DNA of 51,125 nt from Deltaproteobacteria bacterium (GTDB lineage Bacteria; Desulfobacterota; BSN033; WVXP01): the NCBI GenBank assembly GCA_019308905.1, contig JAFDHF010000021.1:1-51125 (forward strand), written 5' to 3'. Below the pieces are notes generated by a model that was not told where the DNA came from, did no database searches, and saw nothing but the letters and a program-made list of their open reading frames with translations. Shown here piece after piece: positions 24,610-32,847 of this stretch. Positions within the stretch are counted from its first letter, which is position 1. Each line of letters opens with the position of its first letter. Both the position numbers and the translations under genes were made by a program.

Positions 24610-25899
24610 ATGCAAGTGAGCGAACTTGATCTTGGGGTCTCGAGGCTGGGCGAGTGTCAGGTCCCGTCACCGATGTCGAGGACACGGTTTGTAGGCGACG
24701 GGAATCACGTGCTCTATCACTCGAACCTGAGAGACATCGAGGCGATCCTGAAAACGGGTAAGAGCCCCCCGTTCTTCGAGATGGCCGGGCCGAGGGAGAA
24801 GATCTTCTTCGATCCCTCAAGGCTCAACTGTGGTATCGTGACATGCGGTGGCCTGTGCCCGGGCCTGAACGATGTGATCCGTGCGATTGTCATGGGGCTC
24901 TTCTACCACTACGGGGTGCGGACGGTTTTTGGCTTTCGCTACGGCTACGAGGGACTCACGGACAGGTACGGCCACGTCCCTATGGAACTCGACCCAAAAG
25001 TGGTAGACGACATCCACCAGAAGGGTGGAACGATTCTCGGTTCCTCACGCGGGTCCCAGGACATCTCGGAGATGGTGGATACCCTGGAGCGGAGGAAGGT
25101 GGGACTCCTGTTCGCCATCGGTGGGGATGGCACCCTGCGGGGGGCCGGGGCCATCGCCGAGGAGATCGGACGGCGCAACCTGAAGATCGGGGTGATCGGC
25201 ATTCCAAAGACAATAGACAACGACATCTCGGCAGTGGATCTCTCCTTTGGTTTTGAGACCGCCGTCTCCGAGGCAAGGACAGCCATCTACTCGGCACACA
25301 CGGAGGCCCGGGGGGCGAGAAACGGAGTGGGCCTGGTCAAGCTCATGGGCCGGGAGTCGGGGTTTATCGCGGCGTATGCTGCCCTTGCATACAACGACGT
25401 CAACTTCTGTCTGATTCCGGAGGCTCGTTTCACTCTCGAAGCCTTTCTCGAGGCACTGAGACAGAGGCTCGAGAGGCGAAGCCATGCGGTGGTGGTGGTG
25501 GCAGAGGGAGCCGGACAGGACCTGATGGAGAAGACAGGCGAGCGGGATGCATCCGGCAACGTCCGCTTCGGGGATGTAGGCGTCTTTCTGAGAGACCGGA
25601 TCAGGGAGTATTTCAGGAAGGTCGGGACGGAGCTGAATCTTAAGTACATCGACCCGAGCTACACGATCCGGAGTGTGCCTGCAAACCCTCACGACTCGGC
25701 CTTCTGCCTGCTTCTCGGCCACAATGCGGTTCATGCGGGGATGGCGGGGCGAACCGACATGGTTGTGGGTTACTGGAAAAGCGAATTCACCCACGTGCCG
25801 ATCCGGGTCGCCGTATCCAGGCGGAAGCAGATCGATCCCAATGGAAGGTTGTGGGACAACGTCCTGGCCTGTACAGGACAGCCGAGGGAGATGGTTTGA
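24610..25899 (+). CDS. pfkA: 6-phosphofructokinase, probably ATP-dependent (long plant/trypanosome-like type)
   Basis: A 429-residue member of the PFK superfamily, about 100 residues longer than E. coli PfkA because of an N-terminal extension. The GGDGTLRGA motif places Gly174 at the key position that is Asp in pyrophosphate-dependent enzymes, pointing to ATP. However GIPKTIDND has Lys200 where E. coli ATP-PFK has Gly; this Gly/Lys mix is known from plant and trypanosome ATP-dependent PFKs. Catalytic Asp203 is in TIDND; MGRESGFIAAYAAL binds fructose 6-phosphate. ATG 24610 has GGAGGT upstream. It makes the irreversible step, so the block runs in the glycolytic direction. Confidence 0.9.
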   Translation: MQVSELDLGVSRLGECQVPSPMSRTRFVGDGNHVLYHSNLRDIEAILKTGKSPPFFEMAGPREKIFFDPSRLNCGIVTCGGLCPGLNDVIRAIVMGLFYHYGVRTVFGFRYGYEGLTDRYGHVPMELDPKVVDDIHQKGGTILGSSRGSQDISEMVDTLERRKVGLLFAIGGDGTLRGAGAIAEEIGRRNLKIGVIGIPKTIDNDISAVDLSFGFETAVSEARTAIYSAHTEARGARNGVGLVKLMGRESGFIAAYAALAYNDVNFCLIPEARFTLEAFLEALRQRLERRSHAVVVVAEGAGQDLMEKTGERDASGNVRFGDVGVFLRDRIREYFRKVGTELNLKYIDPSYTIRSVPANPHDSAFCLLLGHNAVHAGMAGRTDMVVGYWKSEFTHVPIRVAVSRRKQIDPNGRLWDNVLACTGQPREMV

Positions 25900-25931
25900 C
25901 TTCCTTTATGTTTTCCTCCAGGGGGAAGGCG

Positions 25932-27362
25932 ATGGCACTTCCAGCCAACAAGACCAAGATCGTATGTACCATAGGACCGGCGTCCGAGGCCCAGGAGATC
26001 ATGGAAGAGATGATCCGGGCCGGTATGAACGTGGCGCGTCTCAACTTCTCCCACGGTGACTTTTCGAGTCACAAGAAGGTGATCGAGAGCCTCCGTGCTG
26101 CGGCCCGCAAGGTGGGACGGCGTGTGGCCATCATGGCGGACCTGCCCGGTCCGAAAATGAGGATCGGCCGGCTCGCCAAAGAACCGATCGAGTTGAGGCC
26201 CGGCGACTCCTTTGTCCTGACAACCGAGGACATAGTCGGCGACACGGGACGGGTGTCGGTGAGTTTCGCCCGGCTGCCGCAGGCCGTAAAGCCCGGGAAT
26301 ATCCTGTTTCTCAATGACGGCCTCATCCAGCTTGAAGCCGTAAAGGTGGAGGGGAACGACGTCGTGTGCCGGGTTCTTGTCGGCGGCGAACTGCGCTCGC
26401 GCAAGGGTCTCAACCTCCCCGGGATCGACCTCGGCATCGGGGCGTTCACCGATGATGACCGCGAGTTCCTGAAATTCGCCATGGAACAGGGTGTAGACGC
26501 GGTCAGCCAGTCCTTTGTCGAGACCGCCGAGGACATTACCGCGGTCCGCGAGGCCGCCTCCGCCCAGGGTTACCATCCCTTCATCATCGCCAAGATCGAA
26601 CGGGCCGGGGCGCTCGATCACATGGACGGGATCCTCGGGGCCGCCGACGGCATCATGATCGCCCGGGGGGACCTCGGGGTGGAGATACCTATCGAGCAGA
26701 TTGCGGTTGTTCAGAAGCGCCTGATGGTGCAGGCAAACCTGCTGGGCAAGCCGGTGATCACGGCCACACAGATGTTGGAGTCCATGACCGACAACCGGCG
26801 CCCCACCCGTGCGGAGGCCACCGATGTGGCCAATGCCATCCTCGACGGCACCGACTGCGTGATGCTTTCGGGCGAGTCGGCCATGGGCAGGTATCCGGTG
26901 GAGGCCGTGGCCATGCTGGCCAAGATCGCCGCGGCTATCGAACCGCACCGCGCAAGCTACTCTGTGCGGGAGACCGTGAGGAGTTACAGCCGCAACGGCA
27001 ATCTCGGCCTCACGGACCTGATCGCCCTGAGTGTGGAGACCACGGTGGGGCACATCTCCCCCGCGGCCGTGATCGTCCCCACCCGCAGCGGTGCGACCGC
27101 GAGAAGCATCGCCCGGTTCAGACTTCCCGTATGGATAACGGCTGTGAGCTCACAGGAGGCTACCTGCCAGGGGCTCCAGTTCTCCTATGGGATCTACCCC
27201 GTGTACGAGCCCGACCACCCGGAGGACTGGAACGCCTTTGCGAGGAACTGGCTGGAGTCTCATGGTGTGGAGGGAGACCTCGTCATCCTGACCGAAGGGC
27301 CGTCCTCAAAGCATCCGGAAGCAAACAACCGCATGGAGCTCATCGACCTGAGCCGGGGATAA
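25932..27362 (+). CDS. pyk: Pyruvate kinase
   Basis: A 476-residue enzyme that makes pyruvate and ATP from phosphoenolpyruvate and ADP. Motifs: KIVCTIGPAS at the start, ARLNFSHG, the B-domain after DLPGPKMRIG, IAKIERAGALDHMDGI (catalytic Lys), MIARGDLGVEIP, and ATQMLESMTDNRRPTRAEATD. The C-terminal regulatory domain ends at ~470 with no extra domain. ATG 25932 puts the conserved KTKIVCTIGP at the expected distance; an in-frame ATG at 25908 is possible. It starts 32 bases after phosphofructokinase. Confidence 0.95.
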   Translation: MALPANKTKIVCTIGPASEAQEIMEEMIRAGMNVARLNFSHGDFSSHKKVIESLRAAARKVGRRVAIMADLPGPKMRIGRLAKEPIELRPGDSFVLTTEDIVGDTGRVSVSFARLPQAVKPGNILFLNDGLIQLEAVKVEGNDVVCRVLVGGELRSRKGLNLPGIDLGIGAFTDDDREFLKFAMEQGVDAVSQSFVETAEDITAVREAASAQGYHPFIIAKIERAGALDHMDGILGAADGIMIARGDLGVEIPIEQIAVVQKRLMVQANLLGKPVITATQMLESMTDNRRPTRAEATDVANAILDGTDCVMLSGESAMGRYPVEAVAMLAKIAAAIEPHRASYSVRETVRSYSRNGNLGLTDLIALSVETTVGHISPAAVIVPTRSGATARSIARFRLPVWITAVSSQEATCQGLQFSYGIYPVYEPDHPEDWNAFARNWLESHGVEGDLVILTEGPSSKHPEANNRMELIDLSRG

Positions 27363-27440
27363 GGCGGAAAAGGGAAGAGCATGTGGAGTTGTAGTCTTGG
27401 GAAAAAACCATCATTCTAATGCTCCTCAAGGAGTTGCCCT

Positions 27441-27881
27441 ATGAAGATACTCACTACCCCACGTATGGACCGGTGCATCGGCTGTCATTCCTGCTCGCTC
27501 GCCTGTGCGAGGCTGCTCCACAACCGCCTGTCCTGGGAGGCGGCCGGCATTCGTATAATCTCTTCGGGCGGCCTGTCTACCGGTTTTGAAGCAAAACCAT
27601 GCCTGGCCTGTAATCCGGCCCCCTGTGCCGCTGCATGTCCCACCGGGGCCTTTTCTCAACGCAAGGGCGGAGGCGTGGTGGTCAAGAAGGAGCTGTGCAT
27701 CCGTTGCGGCGAATGTGCGAGGGCCTGTCCGGTGGACGCCATCTATCTGGATCCTTCGGGCGAGCCCTTTGTCTGCATCCACTGCGGCCGGTGCGTACCC
27801 TTCTGCCCTCATGATTGTCTGGAAATGGCAGAGGCCCCGGCCACATATTCGGTGGGGGACCATGCTGGGGCACCTGGATAG
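27441..27881 (+). CDS. Four-cluster [4Fe-4S] ferredoxin, AorA/YdhY-like
   Basis: A 146-residue iron-sulphur protein with 16 clustered Cys, enough for four [4Fe-4S] centres: CIGCHSCSLAC, CLACNPAPCAAACP, CIRCGECARACP and CIHCGRCVPFCP. AAGGAG at 27428-27433 precedes the ATG. It sits 112 bases before the AOR-family gene, the arrangement of AorA with AorB in bacterial tungsten aldehyde oxidoreductases and of YdhY with YdhV. It probably passes electrons from the tungsten enzyme to ferredoxin. No gene for the flavin subunit (AorC), which would allow NAD reduction, follows. Confidence 0.88.
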   Translation: MKILTTPRMDRCIGCHSCSLACARLLHNRLSWEAAGIRIISSGGLSTGFEAKPCLACNPAPCAAACPTGAFSQRKGGGVVVKKELCIRCGECARACPVDAIYLDPSGEPFVCIHCGRCVPFCPHDCLEMAEAPATYSVGDHAGAPG

Positions 27882-27993
27882 TCTGCAAGAGAGCTACTGA
27901 GACGACCGTGTCCGTGGTTCGTTGCTGGTCTTCGTTAAAAATCACGATAAAGAGTGACATCTTTCAGAGATCTATCTGACTATAGGTGACATC

Positions 27994-29739
27994 ATGATAA
28001 GGGATCATTTCAGGATACTGACCGTGGATCTCTCTACAGGCCGGGGTAGTGTGGTCAGCCTCGAAGGCAGGAACAAAGAGGCCGGCGGCAGCGGGTTGGC
28101 GGCGGTTCTTTTCAACAAATACGGCTATCCGGGCAAACCCTGGGACGACCCGGATCAACCACTGATCTTTGCCATCGGGCCCCTCACGGGTTACTTCCCC
28201 CTGATGAGCAAGACCGTGTGCGCCTTCAAATCACCCTACCACGACCAGTATGCCGAGAGCCACGGTGGGGGGCGTTCGGCCCTTTCCCTGCGATTCGCCG
28301 ACCTGGACGGGCTCGTGATCACCGGGAAGGCCGAACGGCCCTGCTGCGTTTCCGTGGGTTCGCGCCACCTTGAGATCAGGGATGTCCACTACATGTGGGG
28401 GATGAACGTCCAGATGTCGGGCAAGCTGCTCCGCCGCATGTTCGGAGGATCCGGGCACCGGAGCATTCTGCGGATCGGCCCGGCAGGTGAAACCGGTTCG
28501 GCCATGGCCTGCATCAACGTCGATACCTACCGCCACTTCGGCAGACTCGGCGGGGGAGGGGTCATGGGATCGAAGAATCTCAAGGGCATCGTGATCCAGG
28601 GGGACGGTTCATTCGGTCTGCCGGAAGGCAGGGTGTATGCCAGGCTCTTCAAGGAGGTGCACAGGCAACTCACAGACACCGATATGATGAGTAAGTACCA
28701 CAACCTGGGCACCCCTGTGAACGTGGCCGTGCTGAACGGGCTCAAGGCTCTCCCCTGCCGGAACCTCCAGAAGACCAGTGATCCCCGGATCGAAGGTATC
28801 ACCGGCGAGAGGTTTGCCGACGAGACGCTCCTGCGGAACATGGCCTGTTCCGGCTGTCCTGTCGGTTGCATCCACATGGGTTTCGTGCGTGAGAGGTTCA
28901 TGGAGGAAAACCAGTACCTATACCGCCAGGTCTCTTACGACCACGAGCCTATTTTTGCCACCGGTTCCATGCTCATGGTGACCAACCCTTTCGACGTGCT
29001 GGGCATCATAGATGGGGCCGAGAAGATGGGCCTGGACGTCATGTCGGCGGGTGTGGCCCTTGCGTGGGCCACCGAGGCCCTCGACAAGGGCATCATCTCG
29101 GAGAAGGAGACCCTCGTCCCCTTGAATTTCGGAGAGGCCGAGGCGTACAAACAGGCGATCCACCACCTGGGAAGTGGGAAAAACGAGTTCTATCGCGTGC
29201 TCGGGCAGGGAACGATCAAGGCGGCGGAGCGATACGGAGGCCGGGACTTTGCCTGCGTCCTCGGACAGGAGATGGCCGGCTATGCCACGGGTGAGGTCTT
29301 CTTCACGGCCCAGTCTCTGGGGTTTCGGCATTCGCACCTGGACACAGGCGGATATTCCTATGATCAGAAACACACGGACAAAAACGTGGAGGAGGCAGTG
29401 GATTTTCTGGTCCGTGACGAACAGAGCCGGGTTTTTCTGACCTCAATGGTTTCGTGCCTCTTCGCCCGGGGCGTCTATGGCGAGGAACTTCTGGCCGATT
29501 GCCTGAGGTCGGTTGGCTACGATGCCTTGGCCGACAATATGGACGAGGTCTCGCTCCATATCCAGAGACGGCGGTGGCAGACGCGCTTCGCCACGGGCTT
29601 TGACCCCCGGGCGGTCAATATCCCCAAGCGCTTTACCGAAGTCACCACCTGGAAAGGGCCGGTGGACAAAGGCTTCCTCTCGGCCCTGATGCATGAGTAC
29701 GCCGGACGCATTGCGGCACTGGCCGGGAAGGAGGCTTAA
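27994..29739 (+). CDS. AOR-family tungsten aldehyde:ferredoxin oxidoreductase
   Basis: A 581-residue member of the aldehyde ferredoxin oxidoreductase family, slightly shorter than typical (~600). The N-terminal domain has the pterin-binding pattern (FAIGPLTGYFPLMSKTVCAF, SHGGGRSALSLRFADLDGLVI), and a [4Fe-4S] binding set CSGCPVGC gives Cys285, 288 and 292, with the fourth Cys likely in SCLFARGV near the C-terminus. Lying between pyruvate kinase and other glycolytic genes with no GAPDH or PGK nearby, it could oxidise glyceraldehyde 3-phosphate directly to 3-phosphoglycerate (GAPOR), or general aldehydes (AOR). Substrate specificity cannot be read from this sequence. ATG 27994 has AGGTGA upstream. 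Confidence 0.87.
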   Translation: MIRDHFRILTVDLSTGRGSVVSLEGRNKEAGGSGLAAVLFNKYGYPGKPWDDPDQPLIFAIGPLTGYFPLMSKTVCAFKSPYHDQYAESHGGGRSALSLRFADLDGLVITGKAERPCCVSVGSRHLEIRDVHYMWGMNVQMSGKLLRRMFGGSGHRSILRIGPAGETGSAMACINVDTYRHFGRLGGGGVMGSKNLKGIVIQGDGSFGLPEGRVYARLFKEVHRQLTDTDMMSKYHNLGTPVNVAVLNGLKALPCRNLQKTSDPRIEGITGERFADETLLRNMACSGCPVGCIHMGFVRERFMEENQYLYRQVSYDHEPIFATGSMLMVTNPFDVLGIIDGAEKMGLDVMSAGVALAWATEALDKGIISEKETLVPLNFGEAEAYKQAIHHLGSGKNEFYRVLGQGTIKAAERYGGRDFACVLGQEMAGYATGEVFFTAQSLGFRHSHLDTGGYSYDQKHTDKNVEEAVDFLVRDEQSRVFLTSMVSCLFARGVYGEELLADCLRSVGYDALADNMDEVSLHIQRRRWQTRFATGFDPRAVNIPKRFTEVTTWKGPVDKGFLSALMHEYAGRIAALAGKEA

Positions 29740-29864
29740 GACGGGTCAGAAAGCCCGTCCGGAGAGCGAAACCCGCGTTTTTTGGTGACGACGAAGTGCA
29801 CGGAGGTTTCCGTCTCTGCCGGGAGAATACCCTGAAAGTCGTGAACTGCTGTCACCGCCCGGGA

Positions 29865-31526
29865 TCAAACCTTCCCCATGGCCTTCTTGGCCAGGGCGGC
29901 ACGGACGATGGCTTCTGCTTCCTCCTCGATCCTCTTGAGATGTTCTCTCCCTTTGAAGCTTTCCGCGTAGATCTTGTAGATCTCCTCCGTGCCCGATGGA
30001 CGGGCGGCGAACCAGCCGTTTTCCGTGACGATTTTGATGCCTCCGATGGGGGCACCATTGGCAGGCGCACGGGTGAGTTTGGCGATGATCCGGTCTCCGG
30101 CGAGTTTTTCCGGCGTAACCATTTCAGGGGAGAGCCCTCTGAGGGCGGCCTTTTCCTCCGTTGTGGCGGCCGCGTCGATGCGCTCGTAAACGGTGAGGCC
30201 GAATTCTTCTTCGAGCTCCTTGTAGAGCTGGGCCGGGTTCTTGCCCGTCTTGGCGGTAATCTCGGCAGCCAAGAGATCCATAATGATCCCGTCTTTGTCC
30301 GTAGTCCAGACCGTGCCGTCTTTTCGCAAGAAGGAAGCGCCGGCACTCTCCTCTCCGGCAAAGCCGTAAGAGCCGGAAATGAGACCCTCCACAAACCACT
30401 TGAAACCCACGGGAACCTCGTAGAGCCTTCTGCCCAGGTGGGCCGCCACCCGATCGATCATGGAGCTCGACACGAGCGTCTTGCCCACGGCGGCATCCCT
30501 TGGCCAGCCCGGTCGGTTCCGGAAGAGGTACCAGACGGCAACGGAGAGATAGTGGTTGGGATTGAGGAGCCCACCGGTCCTCGTCACAATACCGTGGCGG
30601 TCAAAGTCCGTGTCATTACCGAATGCGATATCGAACTTGTCCTTCAACCCGATCAAACCAGCCATGGCGTAAGGCGAGGAGCAGTCCATGCGGATCTGGC
30701 CGTCCCGGTCCACGGTCATGAAGGAGAAGGTCGGATCGACGACCCGGTTCACCACCTCTATGGCGAGGCCGTATCGGTCGGCAATGGGGTCCCAATAGTC
30801 GATTCCGGAACCACCGAGCGGGTCTGCCCCGATTCTCAGCCCTGTCCTTGCTATGACCTCCATGTCGATGATGCTCTGGAGGTCCTCCACGTACGGGATG
30901 ACGTAGTCGTACTGGTGGGTGGAGCCTGCCTTGAGGGCCCTCTCGAAGGGTATGCGCTTGACCCCTCCAAGCCGGTTCCCGAGGATTTTGTTGGCCCTGT
31001 TTTCGATAACCCGAGTTGTTTCCGCGTCCGCGGGCCCACCCTCGGGGGGGTTGTACTTGAATCCGCCGTCCTGGGGGGGGTTATGGGATGGGGTGATGAC
31101 CACGCCGTCTGCGAGCCCGTGTTTCCTGTTCCGGTTATATGTCAGGATGGCGTGAGAGATCGCGGGGGTCGGAGTATAGCCGAAGCCCCTTTGGATCATG
31201 ACCGTGACCTCGTTTGCGGCAAAGACCTCGAGTGCGCTTCTAAGGGCCGGTTCGGAAAGGGCGTGGGTGTCCATGCCCAGAAAGAGGGGGCCGGTGACGT
31301 CCTTGGACTGCCTGTATTCGGAGATTGCCTGACTGATGGCCAGGATATGGTCCTCGTTGAAGCTGTTTTTCAGTGACGAGCCCCTGTGGCCCGAAGTACC
31401 GAACACGACCCTCTGGGACGGGTCCGAAACGTCTGGCTTGCAGGTGTAATACGCTGAGACAAGCCTGGGGATACTGACGAGCAGTGACCTCGGCGCAGGC
31501 TTTCCGGCAAGCGGATGCAAAGGCAT
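29865..31526 (-). CDS. pgm: Phosphoglucomutase (alpha-D-glucose phosphate-specific)
   Basis: A 553-residue enzyme that interconverts glucose 1-phosphate and glucose 6-phosphate. Motifs: [11 protein letters not shown], catalytic phosphoserine loop [18 protein letters not shown], metal-binding [10 protein letters not shown], sugar loop [11 protein letters not shown] and phosphate-binding [20 protein letters not shown] lies just before the ATG. It is the only glycolytic-block gene on the minus strand, divergent from the phosphorylase operon and convergent with the AOR gene. It would link glycogen or sugar-nucleotide pools to glycolysis. No minus-strand sigma-54 element was found in front of it. 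Confidence 0.95.
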   Translation of the reverse strand: MPLHPLAGKPAPRSLLVSIPRLVSAYYTCKPDVSDPSQRVVFGTSGHRGSSLKNSFNEDHILAISQAISEYRQSKDVTGPLFLGMDTHALSEPALRSALEVFAANEVTVMIQRGFGYTPTPAISHAILTYNRNRKHGLADGVVITPSHNPPQDGGFKYNPPEGGPADAETTRVIENRANKILGNRLGGVKRIPFERALKAGSTHQYDYVIPYVEDLQSIIDMEVIARTGLRIGADPLGGSGIDYWDPIADRYGLAIEVVNRVVDPTFSFMTVDRDGQIRMDCSSPYAMAGLIGLKDKFDIAFGNDTDFDRHGIVTRTGGLLNPNHYLSVAVWYLFRNRPGWPRDAAVGKTLVSSSMIDRVAAHLGRRLYEVPVGFKWFVEGLISGSYGFAGEESAGASFLRKDGTVWTTDKDGIIMDLLAAEITAKTGKNPAQLYKELEEEFGLTVYERIDAAATTEEKAALRGLSPEMVTPEKLAGDRIIAKLTRAPANGAPIGGIKIVTENGWFAARPSGTEEIYKIYAESFKGREHLKRIEEEAEAIVRAALAKKAMGKV

Positions 31527-31609
31527 TTTCTCCCCCGCAAATGGATTCTGTGAACTGTATAACAGAGATCTCCCGGAAAATCCAATCCGTCTTTTTCGTC
31601 ATCTGCTTA

Positions 31610-31623
31610 CGACAGAAAAGTCG
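31610..31623. promoter_or_regulatory. Activator site D1 (distal)
   Basis: CGACAGAAAAGTCG is an inverted repeat with A-rich spacer, weaker in its outer bases than B1 and C1. It starts 195 bases upstream of the -24 GG of promoter D, which fits the fixed spacing. It is also about 85 bases upstream of the divergent pgm gene. Confidence 0.6.
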
Positions 31624-31701
31624 TGTCCGTGTTTATGGGCCGTGCCAACCGATTCTCCACCGCCGCTGTCCCGGACCTTTCCCAAAAGCCTCCGGATTCG
31701 A

Positions 31702-31715
31702 TGACCTTTAGTTCA
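31702..31715. promoter_or_regulatory. Activator site D2 (proximal)
   Basis: TGACCTTTAGTTCA differs from site B2 only in two right-half bases. It starts 103 bases upstream of the -24 GG of promoter D. Confidence 0.7.
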
Positions 31716-31804
31716 CAAAAGAGTTCGCTCGGATTGTCGGGTAGTATAGAAAAATCCTCGAAAGTTCAAGATGTTATCGTATATTTTACGAGTCGATTAC
31801 TGGC

Positions 31805-31818
31805 GGCATACCGATTGC
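31805..31818 (+). promoter_or_regulatory. Sigma-54 promoter D (phosphorylase/lower glycolysis operon)
   Basis: GGCATACCGATTGC is a GG-N10-GC element with a TTGC box. It faces the beta-phosphoglucomutase gene at 31977. The leader carries a terminator-like hairpin at 31871-31892. Confidence 0.8.
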
Positions 31819-31870
31819 TACTCTCCTAGTGAGTAGTGTGCGGCAGACGGGATTTGGTGGTATGGGAGGA

Positions 31871-31892
31871 GGGCTTTGGGAAAGCCTGTTTT
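31871..31892 (+). terminator. Attenuator-like hairpin in the promoter D leader
   Basis: GGCTTT (31872-31877) pairs with AAAGCC (31881-31886) around GGG, followed by TGTTTT. It resembles a short intrinsic terminator placed between sigma-54 promoter D and the first gene. The stem is only 6 bp, so read-through would be expected. Confidence 0.4.
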
Positions 31893-31976
31893 CATCTCGG
31901 TGAGGGCCTTCCGTAACGGAACACCGGTCGAGGTCTGCAGCCGGGCACGGGCTGGTGCTTGGGAGGGAAACACGTA

Positions 31977-32738
31977 ATGGGTCAATCCGAAAAATTGGGC
32001 AGGACCATCACGCGGGACAGGTTCGACGCCGTACTCTTCGATCTTGACGGTGTCCTGACCGATACGGCCAAAGTCCATGCGGCCTGCTGGAAGAAGATGT
32101 TGGACGATTACCTCAAGGAGAGGGCCGTGGAGAAGAACGAACCCTTTCGGCCCTTTGACATCGCGACCGATTACAGACGGTACGTGGATGGGAAGCTCCG
32201 TTGCGAGGGGGTCCGGAGTTTTCTTGAGTCCCGGGGCATTGAGCTGCCCTACGGCGACCCGGATTCTCCGCCTGGCCGAGAAACGATATGCGGCCTCGGC
32301 AACCTCAAGGACCGGCTGGTAAAAGAGGTCCTCGATTCAGAGGGTGTCGAGGCGTACGAGGGGTCCGTGGCCTTTGTCCGTCACCTCCGCAGCCGGGGGT
32401 TCAAGACGGCGGTCGTTTCGGCGAGCAGCAACTGTGAGGCGATTCTCAAGGCCGCGAGGATCACAGAACTCTTTGACGTGAGGATCGACGGCGAGGTCGC
32501 CGCTCGTCTGCAACTCGCCGGCAAGCCGGCACCGGATACATTCCTCAAGGCGGCCGACCAACTCCACGTTGAGCCCGCGCGGGCGGTAGTCGTTGAGGAT
32601 GCGATCTCCGGCGTGCAGGCGGGGCGTGCCGGCGGTTTCGGGTTGGTTGTTGGCGTTGACCGGAAGGGCGATGCCGATGCCCTGAGAGAGAACGGGGCCG
32701 AAATCGTCGTCTCCGACCTCGGCGAAATGATCCCTTGA
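31977..32738 (+). CDS. pgmB: Beta-phosphoglucomutase-type HAD phosphatase/mutase
   Basis: A 253-residue HAD-superfamily protein. FDLDGVLTDTAKVH holds the nucleophile Asp and the acid/base Asp two residues later, and the Thr-Asp-Thr/His pattern is typical of beta-phosphoglucomutases. VVSASSNC is motif II, KPAPDTFL motif III and VVEDAISGVQAGRAGGF motif IV. It would turn beta-glucose 1-phosphate, the product of the GH65 phosphorylase encoded next, into glucose 6-phosphate. ATG 31977 follows GGAGGG at a 9-base spacing. First gene after sigma-54 promoter D. Confidence 0.9.
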   Translation: MGQSEKLGRTITRDRFDAVLFDLDGVLTDTAKVHAACWKKMLDDYLKERAVEKNEPFRPFDIATDYRRYVDGKLRCEGVRSFLESRGIELPYGDPDSPPGRETICGLGNLKDRLVKEVLDSEGVEAYEGSVAFVRHLRSRGFKTAVVSASSNCEAILKAARITELFDVRIDGEVAARLQLAGKPAPDTFLKAADQLHVEPARAVVVEDAISGVQAGRAGGFGLVVGVDRKGDADALRENGAEIVVSDLGEMIP

Positions 32739-32847
32739 ACCGGCAGGGCCTGGATCCGGAAAGCGGCGGGAATCGCGGTGGACACAGAGGAGCGGTCTTC
32801 TGGCTCCTTTGGCCCTTGGCTGTCTTTGTTTTTGAGAAGGAGAACCA

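Noticed and set aside
24610-25899. Pyrophosphate-dependent phosphofructokinase
   Set aside because: Gly174 rather than Asp in GGDGT argues for ATP despite Lys200.
29796-31376. Long open frame (526 codons) on the plus strand opposite phosphoglucomutase
   Set aside because: It is antisense to a clear pgm gene with all catalytic motifs, and its protein resembles no family; high GC creates such shadow frames.
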